The notes: generated by a model from the letters alone, not told the origin. Positions 51,439 through 64,000 are shown, counted from the first letter of the stretch. The stretch: DNA of 64,000 nt from Dipetalonema caudispina (GCA_013365325.1 JABVXV010000095.1:1-64000); one strand, 5' to 3'. Translations and numbers: made by a program.

Positions 51439-54400
51439 ATGATTTTACGGCTGATAGTTGTTTCATTGCAACTATGCGTCCTCACAAATTCGCAGTCTTT
51501 AGCAAGTAAGTCTTTTTATTTCATTTTCCTTTTTCATAGTAAGTGTGGTACTTACCAAAATTATATTATTCCTTTATGTCAGCTTCTGTTATTACTTTAA
51601 AAAAAGAGAGACAGAGTTTTTTTATTACTTTTTTTTCCTGAAAACTGTTGGACCATTCGTGAATGAATGGATAGGTGATAAGATCGGTGACATATCTGTT
51701 CCAAACATCACCACGGTCCCAGTGAATTCAAATTCTTGTTTTCCTCATTGCACCGGCGGTATATTCTGGTAGTATCGATGACCTAACAGCACCATCATTC
51801 GATTTCTGTCTGGAATTAAGTATGAATGTGCAGAAAGCATGTATAAAATTTATCATGTGTGCGAAGGCTATTTGGTCAACTTGTGGCAGTGACCTCTAAA
51901 ATAAACGGAGGAATGAAGTGATGAAGATAAAATTTGAAATAAGATTGTCTTCAGATAGTTTCTTCACGAAGTCAGATACGAATGCGGGTTTTATAACACG
52001 AATCAATCAGAGAGCTTTGGATTTGTTGGCTGATTATCTAAAAGAACGCGTTAATAGGTTTATGCATCACGGCGAAATTATTTTCAACTTTTCTGCACCA
52101 CTTACAAACGAGGTCTTTAGTGAAATTACTTCCCCTATTTAAATTTAAATCTAAATTTCATTTCTGTTTATCTGATTATTTCAATTTTTTGTGGTTTTTT
52201 CTCTGAATTCCTTACAGAAAATGAAAATACTAAGGATGATTAAGAACTAAAGAAACTTAGAAATTTTAATGAGCTAATTGTTATATTCGAAATTTCATTT
52301 ATTTAATGGATTACTAAATGCAATAAATAGTACGCGCATTAGTGGTCTACCTTTATGTAGACTGAATACAGTTTGCACAAGTTAATTTTGTGTCCACATT
52401 CATCTTCCATCTATTTGTTATAATTTGAACATCTAAAAAGAATTTTAGGTAACATTTGGTCTCATATCAACGAAAGCTATTGGTTATGATTCGAAAATAT
52501 TCAAATCACGATTGTTTATTATCCCTGGTCAAGGCATCATCTGGATGGTAAACTTTTCTTGGAAGATCATCGAATAAAACATTCTGCAATATTTCTTTTT
52601 CAAAAATTGCTTTTTTAAATTATTCAATCAAATATTTAACACAAAATCACAACTTCAACATAATAAGTTAATTTACACTCAGAAATAGCGAAGATTAAAG
52701 GAATCAACTTCAAGTGAATTTCTGGAATTAAGACAAAAGATTTTTCAGGGTTCCCATCTGAACCTCTCAATTGGTACATTTTTCAAATTTTCCAGTCCTA
52801 CTGGTGACTTTTATGGATCTGCTATACTTCAAATTGACAGGTGAAAAAATCTTGACTTTATAAATTGCTACAAATTTTTTTATATTTATTTCCCAGTCTT
52901 CTATCTTTTTAAAGCGAAAAGATTCGATAATTATCAATTTTCTGTGCTAACAGTTTTTAATTGAATTTCATTACGACAATATCCATTCTTTTTGAAACAA
53001 TAACAGTTAACAACATGCTTAAATGGAATATAAAAATCTATTTTGCTTTTTCCAATTATTTCTTCCATTGAGAAAATATTGTGAATTAAAGAGATCCAGG
53101 AATTATTAATTTGATAACTATTGAAACCTTCACCTTATTCTGTTATTGAAATTTCAACCGATTAATTTTTTTCGGTATGAAATAAATTGCCCCGTAACTT
53201 TTTTGTCTGATAAATATTTTTGTGTAAAAATAGGCTTAGATAGGATAAAAGAACTGTCAAAAATAAGTTTGGAATATATCATGCAGGATTTTAATTAAAT
53301 TCCATAAATGCTATTATAGCTTTAAAAATGAAAATTGGTTAATTGCAGTGCAAAGGTGAAATCGTTTTTTGTGGCGGCTATTAATTTGGATGGTCATCTT
53401 CGGACGGATCTACAAAAATGTACACTCTCACCAGGGAACGTTGTAATGAACTTCAGTGAGACAGATCCTTTACTTTTAGTCAATTATTACCCACAAATCG
53501 ATCGTTTCATCAGTGAGAGAATCGAACTGGTTAGCCTTTACAAAGAACTTTCAAAAATTTCAATCTTTTAATTAGCTTGACACAACTGGATACTGATGTT
53601 AAAATAAGAATATATTAAGAGAAGTTAAAATTGAGTATGTTACCAACATTGAAATAAGGCAAGTTTCAGATAATATGTTCATGTTTCAATACTGAACTTG
53701 TACCTATCATTTCGAATCGTCTAATGAATACTCCGATGAGTGCAGCTTTATTTGATCAGTACTTCCTGAATTACGGCTTTGTTGAACAGATACAATATTT
53801 GCCCAATGCAATTGAACTAAAGCATCGAGGCAATGCATTCAGTATCGTAAAACAAGGTAAGTCAAAATAATTAATGATTAGGTTCAAATTTTGCCTTAGA
53901 TTCAAGCTTGAATTTACTATGACATTTACAGTTGAGATGGGATATGCAAGTTTTATTTATTATATTTACGGTTTTCACGTTTCAGTAATTCCATTCAGGT
54001 CTTAATAGGCTCAACGATTTCCGATTACCTTTCTCATCAGCACCAATAACAGTGGATAATCCGGGAAATCAGGCAATGCTTGAATTTACGATATCCAACT
54101 ATACGCTAGCTAGCTTGTTATATTGGATGGATCAGTATCAGAATTTTGATTATGAAATAAGTAAAGAAAGCATCAACAACACAGTTTTGGTCGGATACTT
54201 AAGGACCGAATGTGGGACCGAGGATGTTTGTGCTGGCACTTTGTTTCCCGGTAAGTTTGTAGATTCTCTTGGTTAGGTCAAAGTTAATCGTGCCGGTCAC
54301 TTTCTGCTTCCTTCACCTGTAACAGTATTAACATTTCTAAAAGTGTTCTCCTGTTAAATTTTCTGTACTGTAAGCAGCAGTTTAAACATAATGAGCTATA

Positions 54401-55538
54401 TCCCGGAACATTTAAAGTTCAAAATTCTTTCATTTCTTAGTTTCAGTTTTCATGATCAAGTTGGAGTCATATTTTTCCAACAAATATAGGCCTAGGTTTC
54501 AGCTTTAAGTGTTCAGTATCCGGGCGGTATGGTTCAAATTAAATCGCATACAACCACTTATCCGAGAGTTCGCTTTGAAAAGAATAAAGGAGTAATTGTG
54601 ATTTGGAGTCAAGTGGATGCGTTTGTGCAAGTGAGTTTCTAAACTGCCGCTTTATTCTTTTATTATAACTTTCTTGTCCAAACAACTTTTGCATTTTTAA
54701 TAGTTTCTTCAATCATAGTTGTACTTTGAAAGAAAGTGAAGGAAAGAAATATTATTGCCATTTATATTTATGAGACAATCTGTTATGAAGTATGAGTTTG
54801 TCTATTATATAAATAAGCTTTCGAAAATTGCAGCAAGGTGAACATACGCGTCGCTTCTTAACATCCGGAATGATGGCCGAATTGAAACTCGAAAAAAGCA
54901 TCTTTCAAAACTATTCTTTAACATCAGAAATGCGTATCGATAAATTCAAAATCTTCGATGTCATAAGTCTGATTGATGGCATTGACGAAACTAGCCTGGA
55001 ATTCCTCGTCAGCGCTCTTAATGAATTGTTGATTGGCGATGATGTAGCAAAGAAACTTAGTAAAGGTAAAAATGATAACGATTTTTCCGTGTTTTTAGAT
55101 ATGTTATACATTTAACATTTACTATAGCCCGAAGCATACTGTATTTGAGGTATTTTTCTTCATTTCGTGGGGCATTATTAACATACAGTATCTGTTATTT
55201 GTCATTATAATCTGACTTGAATGCGGAGTTGAATTTTCCGTGAATTTATTTTATGCGACATCTCTCTGAATAAGTTTTTCCTTCATAAAAGTTTTAGAAC
55301 GCATCACTTTTAACGAAATATTTGTGCATACTTTAAATATTTTTGTTCATTTTCAGGCATAAAATTGCCGATTTTGTTCGATTTTGCTCAAAAATCAGCA
55401 GATGTTATATTTGAAAAGGATCGAATGAGGATAACAATGGATTTTTGTTTCGATCAGCATTGTTCTAAGAATTCGATTGCAGAAAGCAATGATTTTGACT
55501 ATTACGACAGCGTCAATTCAACATCAACGTTATTGTAA
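51439..55538 (+). CDS. BPI/LBP/CETP-family secreted lipid-binding protein
   Basis: Ten exons in frame: 51439-51505, 51955-52112, 52449-52547, 52749-52840, 53349-53529, 53670-53856, 53999-54250, 54503-54630, 54834-55065, 55357-55538, coding for 525 residues, close to the usual length of the family. Exon 1 is a signal peptide (MILRLIVVSLQLCVLTNSQS). The N-terminal barrel starts with the amphipathic helix NAGFITRINQRALDLLADYL. Cys163 (DLQKC) and Cys202 or Cys204 (IICSC) have the roughly 40-residue spacing of the conserved BPI disulfide. The C-terminal barrel (from about residue 262) holds ISNYTLASLLYWM, which matches the family's NxSLASLL-type segment, and ends in LPILFDFAQKSADVIFEKDR. Sequons NFS, NYT, NYS and NST suggest glycosylation. 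Known relatives bind bacterial lipopolysaccharide or transfer lipids; nematode members may act in immunity, lipid transport or host interaction, which the sequence cannot settle. Confidence 0.92.
51675..51758 (+). other. possible optional exon of the BPI-like gene
   Basis: Lies in intron 1. It begins after ATAG, ends at GGCG/GTATAT, has 84 bases, and its entry and exit phases match those of exons 1 and 2, so both inclusion and skipping keep the frame. It encodes DKIGDISVPNITTVPVNS and two cysteines. The open frame also runs upstream (GPFVNEWIGDKIGDI), similar to an N-terminal BPI helix, so it may instead be a decayed duplicate exon. The acceptor is weak (no polypyrimidine tract). Confidence 0.35.
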
Positions 55539-57092
55539 TAGATTTGAAAATGAAATGATTATCAAGCCTAACATTTGATTTGTGGACTTGTTCTGAAATG
55601 TCATCCGGAATTCAATTTTTAATAGCCTTAAAACTAAACACGAGTTATCAGTATTTCTCTATCAAGCCACGATTCTAACTTACTTAATACATTAGTTTAA
55701 CTTATAATGGATGTATCAGTTGGCAAAGTAGCTCTAGTCAATCAGTCAACAAGTAATCAGTTAAGCTTTATTGAATGATATCATGGAAGTTAAATTTTCG
55801 AAGAATGTTAATCAATTTGAGAAATCATTGGGAATGAAATATGTTACAACATCTTTGTCAGAAGACTTGCTTATTTATCGATATAATGTAGAATACTGTT
55901 TTGCGGTACATAACCTATTTCTTTTAAAAAACGACTCATTCAATTGTTTTCGATTGGGTAGGTGCAGTTCCCAGGAAGTAATTAAGATAATTAATTCGAA
56001 AAACTGCGATTAAAACGATAATCACATGAAAATATTCCCACACTCTTTGTAACCTACGATTCAGTGATGAAAATACATGGAGGTCAGAAAAACTGTTATT
56101 CTTATTATGAAGCTGAATATTTATGAAACAAAAAGATTTTTTTTTTTTGATTTTGCAAATAGAAAAAAAGTGAGAGAGAAGGTTGCCGAATTCTGAAATC
56201 AAAAATTATACATTTATAATATTTGAATTCATCTAGAATTTTGAGCTGATAACGGCTCTGACTTGATGATATCCAATGCAGAGTATCCTTATATCTGCGG
56301 TTTTTCTCTTCTTATTTTTTGAAGTATTATGTACAATATAACAGGTAGTCTAGTCTTTACTTAGTTCAATTCATCCATTTACTGTACTTTTCTTCATCTT
56401 TTTCTTTTCATTAGTTGTTTGTTTTACTGTTTCTTGAAAGATATCAAAATCTTTGAAAAGTTTTCAGATGATTTAATATCATGCATTATATGTTATGAAG
56501 CTTATTCCCATAATCTTTAATGCTCATTATATTCATATATATATATATATATATATATAAGAACACTGATTTCAAGAACTGTAAATTTGGAATTCATTGT
56601 TACTGTAACAGAATCCTCCAATTTCTAGTGGTACTGGAATATTTGCATATTTGGCAATCTTCTCTTCTCTTCTCTTAGGTATCAGAAATAGTTACTGGAG
56701 AGTACTTGTGAATTTGAGGTATGGCTATTGTTTTAAGTCTCCAATTATCATATTTTATGCAAATAATTGACATTCTGTTTAAATTTATAAAACGATAGTT
56801 TTTGTTAATTTGAATAGAATATTAAGTTTGAGCGATGAAGAAAAAGAAAAAGTGTGGGGTAATTACACGATAAGTTGATTTTTCCGCAAAGTTATCATCT
56901 TCTTTTTTATTTATAGTTTGATTAATTTGGCACTTTATCGTTGGACCAATTAAATCTAAAAAAATTCGTGACCTAATCTGACCCGAAGTCAACACAAACA
57001 ACTGGTTGAGAGTGCATGATCAAACTATAAATACTATATATTTTGTTATAGAGAAGATCTATGAGTTTATCATTTATTTAAGAAATATCGCA
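55539..57092. other. intergenic stretch
   Basis: Holds an AT dinucleotide run at 56535-56559 and a CTTCT run near 56660-56680. An 80-codon plus-strand frame at 55771-56010 has no domain and no upstream acceptor signal. I see no RNA gene. Confidence 0.45.
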
Positions 57093-57461
57093 ATGAATTG
57101 TTTTTTTGCTAACATCCTTTCTAATTGTTTCTTATTCTTTTTTATGTTATATTTTTGTAAATTCACCGAAGCTTCCGATTGTAATGCAATGTTGAAAACT
57201 TCTGGCGATTCTACCTACCATATATCTTTCGTAAGTCATAAAAAATTTACTCTCGATAATAGCATTTAATGAATATAAAAGCTCCAAATGTATATTTCAC
57301 GTCGTAAGAATTTATTGCAGCAATCGCAGATTCAGTTTGCATTAGATGAACAAAAGATAATTTGTCATCTCGGAGTATTTCAACTGATGGCAAAAAGTTA
57401 AAATTTCTTTAATGTTATTTAGAAATTAGTAGAAAAACTGGCTAGCTATGAAAAGTCGTGA
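57093..57461 (+). CDS. candidate small secreted peptide
   Basis: Exon 1, 57093-57230, starts MNCFFANILSNCFLFFFMLY, a strong signal-peptide core followed by FTEAS as a likely cleavage region, and ends at a perfect GTAAGT donor. Exon 2, 57321-57374, follows TTATTGCAG in the same phase (QSQIQFALDEQKIICHLG). Exon 3, 57423-57461, follows GTTATTTAG after a 48-base intron, a size common in nematodes, and ends KLVEKLASYEKS. This totals 76 residues with two cysteines in the mature part. If intron 2 is retained the protein instead stops at 57401 (72 residues). A TTTATTTAAG just before the ATG could be a trans-splice site. There are no dibasic cleavage sites or amidation signals, so it is not an obvious neuropeptide precursor. 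No family recognised. Confidence 0.45.
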
Positions 57462-58231
57462 AGTGAGAAATAGCACTAAAATACCGCCAAAAAGTTATTT
57501 CACTTTACTAAGGATCAAGAAAGAACCTAATGAATTCCGTGGGTTTAGGGTAAGGTTGTGTTTTAAGAGACATTGCGGACTGCTGAAGGTTGGGAAGAAA
57601 GCGTCATCAGAAATTTGGGAAAAGTGATGGAGATCAATGCGATGGTTAATCAATACGATGGTGATCATTGAGATTAGAGCTCTTTTCGAGTATTATACAA
57701 ATATCTTTTAATGTTGTTCCTTGTACTGCACTAGCAAATAATTTATATTAGTTAAAAGGTAATTCGATCAGTTGTCTACTTGAGCTACAAAATTATATTG
57801 AAAAGTACAACTCGTTTTTTTAAATTCAGCAGCTCCCTCCTGGATATTCATCTGTAGCTCGATATCAATATTTGCTTGCTGTTCCGTATCATTTCATCTG
57901 CATCATTCACAGAACAGAACTTATGTCACATTCCTTGATTTGCCGTGATGCTTCCAGAAACTTCTGGAATAACTTAAACAACTTAAAATCTGAAGAGCAA
58001 GCCAAATTAGGCACCTCATGCCTGATAAATATTTATTTGTGGTAAGGCCGTTGAACAAAGGAAGCTAATCTCTTAGCATCAGCCTCAATACTCGATTGTC
58101 GCCTGGTATCAATATCGCTGCTATATAGTCTAATCATAGTTTGTCACCGTTATGTCAATAAATCATTTGATTTACCTCAGCTACTCGATCCTCACGGTCA
58201 TATTATCACCAGCATTACTGGAGGAAACTAA
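57462..58231. other. intergenic stretch between two convergent genes
   Basis: A basic 59-codon frame (57448-57627, plus) overlaps the end of the small peptide candidate in another phase and is not called. On the minus strand, AATAAA at about 58031-58036 could be the poly(A) signal of the receptor gene. Confidence 0.4.
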
Positions 58232-61200
58232 TTACCTTCTTGTGCGGTCACAGTTCAGTATCTTACTTTTTGTAAAATCATTCCGCAAAACATTTCGGGA
58301 CTGAAGCAGTGGCTTACGGTTATGAGCAGTATTTTTCCGCGTTCCTCGTTGCCTTATACATTCTGGTAATAACTGCAGGAAAGCAGCACGTAATTGCAAA
58401 TTTAGAGCTGCATAAAGCAATGGATTCCATACCTACAAAGTTGAAATATTTTTGTTATCTTGTAAAAGTGAGTAGTTCAGGACTTCAGCAACTTTAAGAA
58501 TAAAAATTTCACGAAGAGTCTCGAATATCTTTATAATTCGATAAGTTTCTAAAAAAAGAATATATCTGAAAAAACAATTCATTAAATTTCATTTAGTATT
58601 TCGTTCAACAATTAGAAATTATTTCGCTAGTAGCATTAACAGAAACACACTGACAGTTGAGGACATAGCGATGCAATGTGTTGCAATTCCGAAAAAGTAT
58701 TCTTGATTTTGGCACCATTTCGGTAAACAGTCGTAGTCCCTGAGAACATTAAATAATACACTAAAGAACCAGCTTGCAGAAAATGCAACTACCATTCCAA
58801 TTAACATTCGATTTGTCCGTTGTCTACGTTTTATGGCTGCCCGTTGCTGAAAATACCGCGACGTTTTATATTATACGCTGACTGTATCGACTTTGACTAA
58901 GGTTTTTACGGCATGAAAGAATTCCTTTTAAATCTTAACAAGTAATAGAAAGTAAGACCGCAGCCAGCTAAAAGTATCATGATACTTTTATTCTTCTTCA
59001 GACAAAAAGAATTGTTGCTCTTTTCTTTTTTGCGCTTGCAAAACGATCGTAATGATAAATTGACATTGATTGATTGGATCAGCCTAATCTCAATAAATTT
59101 AGATCTAAACATGCCCCAATGAAAAAGCAGTTCTTATCGGCAGATCCCATAACATATCCATAGATAATAATCTATACGCCGGGCTCAATCATTCTGTTTA
59201 CCAACGCCCTGATTCAGTCAGAAGATACGCTTAAAATTTCATCTCTATAATAGTGTAAACAATAGTAGTCTTTTAAATAAAAAAGTAAATTCTTTCCACT
59301 AAAACTTCAAATTCATTTTTGGAAAAGCTGAACGAAAAATAAACGAACCTGATCAGTCATTCCTAATTGCCATTCATTACGCTGTTTCCGATTTCTTTGT
59401 AGTATACCCTACAATATTTTATTTTAATATCATTCCTTTTTATTTTACATCTCATCCTCAATCAGTGGAAATGTAAGAAAAAAGAATTAATTTACGCTTT
59501 AAAATATTCCTATCAAATTATTAAATGTATTATTTTTATGCAAACATATAACTGAGTGTTTTTTGCAATGACCTCTTGCTAAACGTAATGGATAATAACG
59601 TCATAGACATGGAAACATAATTTGTTAAGCAATTATAAAATTGAAGACAAGGCTGAATGTTATGGTATGGTACTATCTTTTCACGTGAAATATGCGCAGA
59701 CTAAACCGTAGTGTACAAGAAAGTCGGCGTCAACTATTTCTGAATATTAAACTGCCGAATAATTGAATAGTATCCATCACCTTGCCTAATTTGAAGAAGA
59801 TAGCAGTGTAGCAAAAAGTGATGATCACAAGAGGTACGATGAATTGTACGATGAGCATTATGGATCCATAAACTCGCCTACCGCTTTGGTCGATACCCCA
59901 TTCTTCAGTGCAGAATTGGCCACAGTAATTACCGAATCTTTTAAGCTTTTGTTTGAATATTACTGGTGCTGATAATGACGTAGATAATATACATATTATC
60001 TGTAAATTTTATTTGCCTGTTAAAGTATTAATTTGAAATTCATTTGAGTGAAATATGCAGATATTACACATTTCTTCCATATTTATTTCTATTCCTTAAT
60101 ATGAAAGTCTTTAACTTTGGCAATAAATAGCAATGAATTCCTGAGAAGTTGAAAATTTAATAAGAATTTCAAAGAAATTAGAAAGATCTCTACTGTAGTT
60201 TAAATCGTGATCAATTGACAACTTCAGCGTAAACGTGGAAATTACTCAATAATAGTAAGCAAGAAAGTAGAAGATTTGCTGTTTGTTTAATATGTTCAAG
60301 CATTTAGCATCAGAAATTTGATCTGTTCATATGTAACGTTTATTGACTGAGTAATTTTAACAAAACCGTATGATTTGCCAACATTTTCTTTTTACTCTCT
60401 CTCTAATGATATTTTTAAAAACATTTGTTAACAAGCTGTAAGCTAGCAATTCAATTTGTTCAAAAATTGAAGAAAAAAAAATTTTGATTGCATCCCACTT
60501 ACCATAATTACGATTAATGCTTGAAGCCTGGATAAAGCTTTTTTAGTTGGAAAATAGATGAGCAAAAAACGATCCACTGAGATTGCTGATAGGGTGAAAG
60601 TGGAGAAGCACAATGAAGCGCCCTAAAAATTCATCCTTTGCCATTTCAAGATAGCTTTTTCAAATTTCAAGAGAGTTATATCATATATCCATATTTATAT
60701 TTTGATTCAAATTCTAAACAACCAATAGTTCTTGATGGATCAACAAAGTACTGAGCTTCTGACAATATTAGATATTCAAACATCGACACTTTAAAATTAC
60801 TTCCTACTAGTAAAACATAATTGCTCAAGAAAAGGATGTCCGAAAGATACATATCGAATAGTGATTCAGTTGAAGAAGCATGGTAAAATTCTTAGAGGAA
60901 ATGAAAAACGTATCAAAGTCTGTTGCGTGAAAGAAAGTTTATAGAAATGTCCAATTTGTCTTTTTTTTTTTGAATTTAGGCTTGTTCCCCGCTGTTAATT
61001 TTATTTTAGTTTTCAAGCTGTTCTTATGTTGCAATATTCCGAAATGTCCCGACGAGTGAGATAAATTGATCATAAAGAGGAGAAGATAATATCACCATGA
61101 ATAATAACTTCCTCAAAAAAAAAAAAAAGAAACTAACAGCAATAAAGGGTGCTATCGAGCATAGCACAGCACCAAATATCCATTCCTTTTTAAATGCTGT

Positions 61201-61961
61201 AATCGGTGTTATTGTTGCTGAAGTAAAACATACAACAAGATCTGAACAACTCAACGAAAAAATGAACATATTGGGTACTGTTTGCAGCGTCCTGAAACAT
61301 TGCATAGGTAAAGTCTGATTAATTTGTCAACAAAATATACTGCTGTCATTCCTGGATCACAGATGCTGAAAATCCTTCATTGACTTATTGAATCTTACTG
61401 TTCTCTTTACAATAAATACAAGTATTGCTTTATGATAATTACAATTAATCGTTGTTGCTTTATATCCGTGTTAATAACGCATTATAATAATAAAATACGG
61501 TCAACTGTATTTGGTCATTTGTTAGGGAAAGTTGTTCTCCAAATATGCAGAATATATGTGTGTCCATTAAGATCTGAAGTTTTTAGCTGCTAAAATCTTA
61601 ATTAATGAGTTCACCTATGTCCACCAGAATCTGATGCAGCGCGTTACTTTCTTGATCAAATCAGATACTTGCACTAACAGTGCCAATAATGCGTTTGATA
61701 TCAGACCTGTATATAATATCTTTTGAAATCCACATCAAGATTTGCAAACTATTAAGTTATTATTAAGGATTAGATACAGGAAATGAAGTGATACCTGGTC
61801 CTGGATATGGCCAATATGACACATAAGTTGCCCACGATACCAATGAGAATAATTGCTGCATAAAAAAAGACGAAGATAAATATAGTAGATGACTGAGTGC
61901 TCCAATCACGCCTATTCCGCCATAGTTCCGCATTTATGTCCAGGCAGGTATTATTGTCCAT
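58232..61961 (-). CDS. rhodopsin-class neuropeptide receptor, NPY/NPF-like
   Basis: Six exons on the minus strand, all in frame: 61795-61961, 61138-61291, 60503-60622, 59781-59999, 58655-58846, 58232-58432, giving 350 residues with seven membrane segments. Family marks: N-glycosylation site NNT near the start; TM1 GIVGNLCVILA; ICL1 RTLQTVPNMF; TM2 SLSCSDL; TM3 Cys100 and ECL2 cysteines (NYCGQFC, 173 and 177) for the conserved disulfide; TM3 end SVDRF; TM5 FIVPLVIITFCY; TM7 NPLLY (287-291). The pattern resembles nematode NPR receptors for short peptides such as FLPs. Unusual: DRF instead of DRY, Cys150 where TM4 normally has Trp, and SWFF in TM6 where CWxP is usual. The last exon stops at TAA directly after AGAAGG; the same bases could be a donor (AG/GTAATT), so a longer tail is possible. 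It would couple to G proteins in neurons or muscle; ligand unknown. Confidence 0.93.
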
Positions 61962-64000
61962 CTTGCCAAAACCTGAGCTGTCAACTAAACACTAAGGTAT
62001 GGAACCATATTTTAACGCATCGTATAGCAATTCTTTTTAAAAACGCGTAGTGTAACAACAGATATGTTCCTCATCAATCTTTTGATGTGACATTTAGGAT
62101 TTGAAATTAAATCGATTGAGTACTTTTGAGCAAAGTCTACAAGTGACTCTTGCAATCATATATTCATATGTTTTACTGTGGTTGGGGTGTATTCTCGAGA
62201 GAATAAGGCCGAAGATGAGTTCAAAAACAAGGCCTATGAAAAAGTTTGCAGAGATTTGAACGATATCTTAACTTGAAGCTACATTTTAATCTTTACAGAA
62301 TTTGTCAACAAATCTTTCTTTCAAGATAATATGCTTTTAAATTTGGAATTTAAACAAAACATATTAATTTTATTTTAATCAAGTCATCATTTTCCTATTT
62401 ATATGAATACAAAGATTAGCAACAAACAAGAATATGGAAGGTATGAAAAAATGTGGTATCATATAAAAGTACTCGTAGTGACTTACTGTTTATGTCAGCC
62501 TGAACAATAATAGGGTACTAATTAAATGAAGTAATTTTTTGTAATCAAGTATAACTGATGAGTCGTTCACTGCCAAAATAATCAGTAAGTAATGGTTTGA
62601 TAATTTGATGAATTGCGAGTTTATTTAAGAAGTGCGTGTCCTAAATTTAAAGTATGTGTTATACGACATTTTGGGAAGAACACATAATCTTGATAAGAAA
62701 CAGTTATAGTTATGATTGAATTGTTTATTCTATTAAAAGGAACCGTAGTGGTGATACACCCAAATATCAAATACAGAAATTTGTATATTTTGTAAATCAA
62801 TACATTTCATAAGTTATCTGTTCACTTTGAGCCGCATGAGCGTAATTACTCTCGTGGTGACATATATGATGGTATCATCTAATGATACAATAATGATTAT
62901 AACTTGTATGAGTCACTAAGTTTTGGGACATAGCGGTTAGGTTCTTTGTACAAGAAATATGTTCATGGTGAGAAATCATGATTACTAAGCTGATAGTGAA
63001 GAATTATCATAAAAATACGAAAAAAAAAACAAACTGAGGAAGAGAGAGTATTCAAATCATTCACCTTCTAATCAATATCTTATCACATTCACACACATTT
63101 ACAGCTTCATTCACTTCTACCCTTTTTAAATGAAGTTCTATTTATAACTGATAGTTCTGTGAAATACAAATATACGCCATCTCGTCATTTTCTGCGATGA
63201 AGCGTAAAAGGTTAACTATGTTAATGATAAATGATATTTTGGTACTGCTATGATGATATAATATTAAGGGAAGTATCAGTGAGTGATAATCCGCGATTCT
63301 TGAACCTCTTAGCTTACCCAAGTATCTATTTGCTCTAGTATCACTACTAAGATATACGGAAAATTTTTCTAGTAGATTTCTTTTTTTTCTCAGCAGTACT
63401 ATATATATATTTCTTTTTTTTGAATAAGATTCATCAAAGGGAAAAAGAAGTAAAGGATATGAAACCTGCTGAAGAGGAATATATTCTTGAACTTAGACAC
63501 TTCATTCCACCTTCACTTATCCTATTTTTCTCACTTTTCCTCCTTTTTTCTTTAAAATGATAAAAAGTAGAATGTACGACGAAGTATGGCATAAAATACA
63601 AGATTACCATAATTGAATTACAAACTCATTGAGTTTTGTGGGAGTTGTCAGGCGGATAACTTTAAAAACAGCAATATATCGTGAGGTTCCCATAGAGCAG
63701 AATAAAGATTTAAATTCTGTTTCTTTCTCTTTCTCTTTAGATTTTTCGATATGTCGTAAAAGCATTTATAACAATATGAAAGAAAAGTATTCTGGCAGAA
63801 TCAGAGGACAAAGCTTAAAATAACTTAAACATTACCTCTATGATTTTCATCATCAATTTAATTTCTAACTTGTTCTACATACTCTTTTCTTGAATAATAC
63901 AAAGAAAGAAATAAAATGTTAAATGGATCGTTCTCTACTACACTCCTAAACTTATCCCTCACCGATATCCAGAAATTAATTTTGATTCCCACGGCAACTT
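61962..64000. other. region upstream of the receptor gene, no gene seen
   Basis: Should hold the receptor's promoter. The minus-strand ATG at 61961 directly follows TTTTGGCAAG, a weak acceptor. A 64-codon frame at 63629-63823 (plus) has no domain. No RNA gene or repeat of note was seen apart from short T and TA tracts near 63380-63420. Confidence 0.4.

Noticed and set aside
51257..51466. Asp/Ser-rich minus-strand frame and Ser-rich plus-strand frame
   Set aside because: Both are translations of imperfect ATC/ATT triplet repeats, and the plus strand here leads into the BPI signal exon in another frame.
57448..57627. Basic 59-codon plus-strand frame
   Set aside because: It overlaps the last exon of the small-peptide candidate in another phase and has no start context or domain.
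62119..62142. TTGAGCAAAGTCTACAAGTG resembles miR-87
   Set aside because: The seed agrees but I found no pairing arm upstream or downstream.

Overview
This is AT-rich eukaryotic DNA from a nematode. Genes are split into many short exons, and intron ends are nearly all of the nematode form (TTTTCAG or TTTTAG followed by the exon). Several first exons sit directly behind an isolated TTTCAG-type site, as expected for spliced-leader trans-splicing. The base composition, intron sizes and gene families fit a parasitic (possibly filarial) nematode, but I cannot fix the species. I see no prokaryotic insert, rRNA gene, CRISPR array, tRNA gene or intact transposon.

Layout. 1-2286 (minus): 5' part of an hnRNP F/H-type splicing regulator with two qRRM domains; its 3' part lies beyond the left edge, and a long ATA microsatellite fills the intron there. 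4638-7428 (minus): an eight-exon gene for a Ser/Pro-rich protein with a C-terminal coiled coil that I do not recognise. 7440-35850: about 28 kb with no convincing gene but with GA/CT tracts, near-palindromes, a paired inverted FOXO-type motif, two foldbacks (one shaped like a microRNA precursor) and a degenerate minisatellite. 35855-44398 (plus): 23 exons of a large extracellular protein with one PAN/Apple-type domain and about eleven thrombospondin type-1 repeats; the signal-peptide exon was not found. 50535-50956 (minus): a possible small gene, weakly supported. 51439-55538 (plus): a complete 10-exon BPI/LBP/CETP-family secreted lipid-binding protein, 525 residues. 57093-57461 (plus): a possible small secreted peptide. 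58232-61961 (minus): a complete 6-exon rhodopsin-class neuropeptide receptor, 350 residues.

The genes show no sign of acting in one pathway and spacing does not suggest an operon. Three of the five firm genes encode secreted or surface proteins. I found no convincing new multi-gene system. The observations most worth checking are the microRNA-like hairpin at 24.8 kb, a 12-bp stem that buries a splice donor at 5.58 kb, a receptor lacking several class A anchor residues, an in-frame optional exon in the BPI gene, a GC-AG intron, an intron with no AG at its end, and the candidate secreted peptide. All exon joins were worked out by hand from frame and splice signals; every join stated with coordinates keeps the reading frame.
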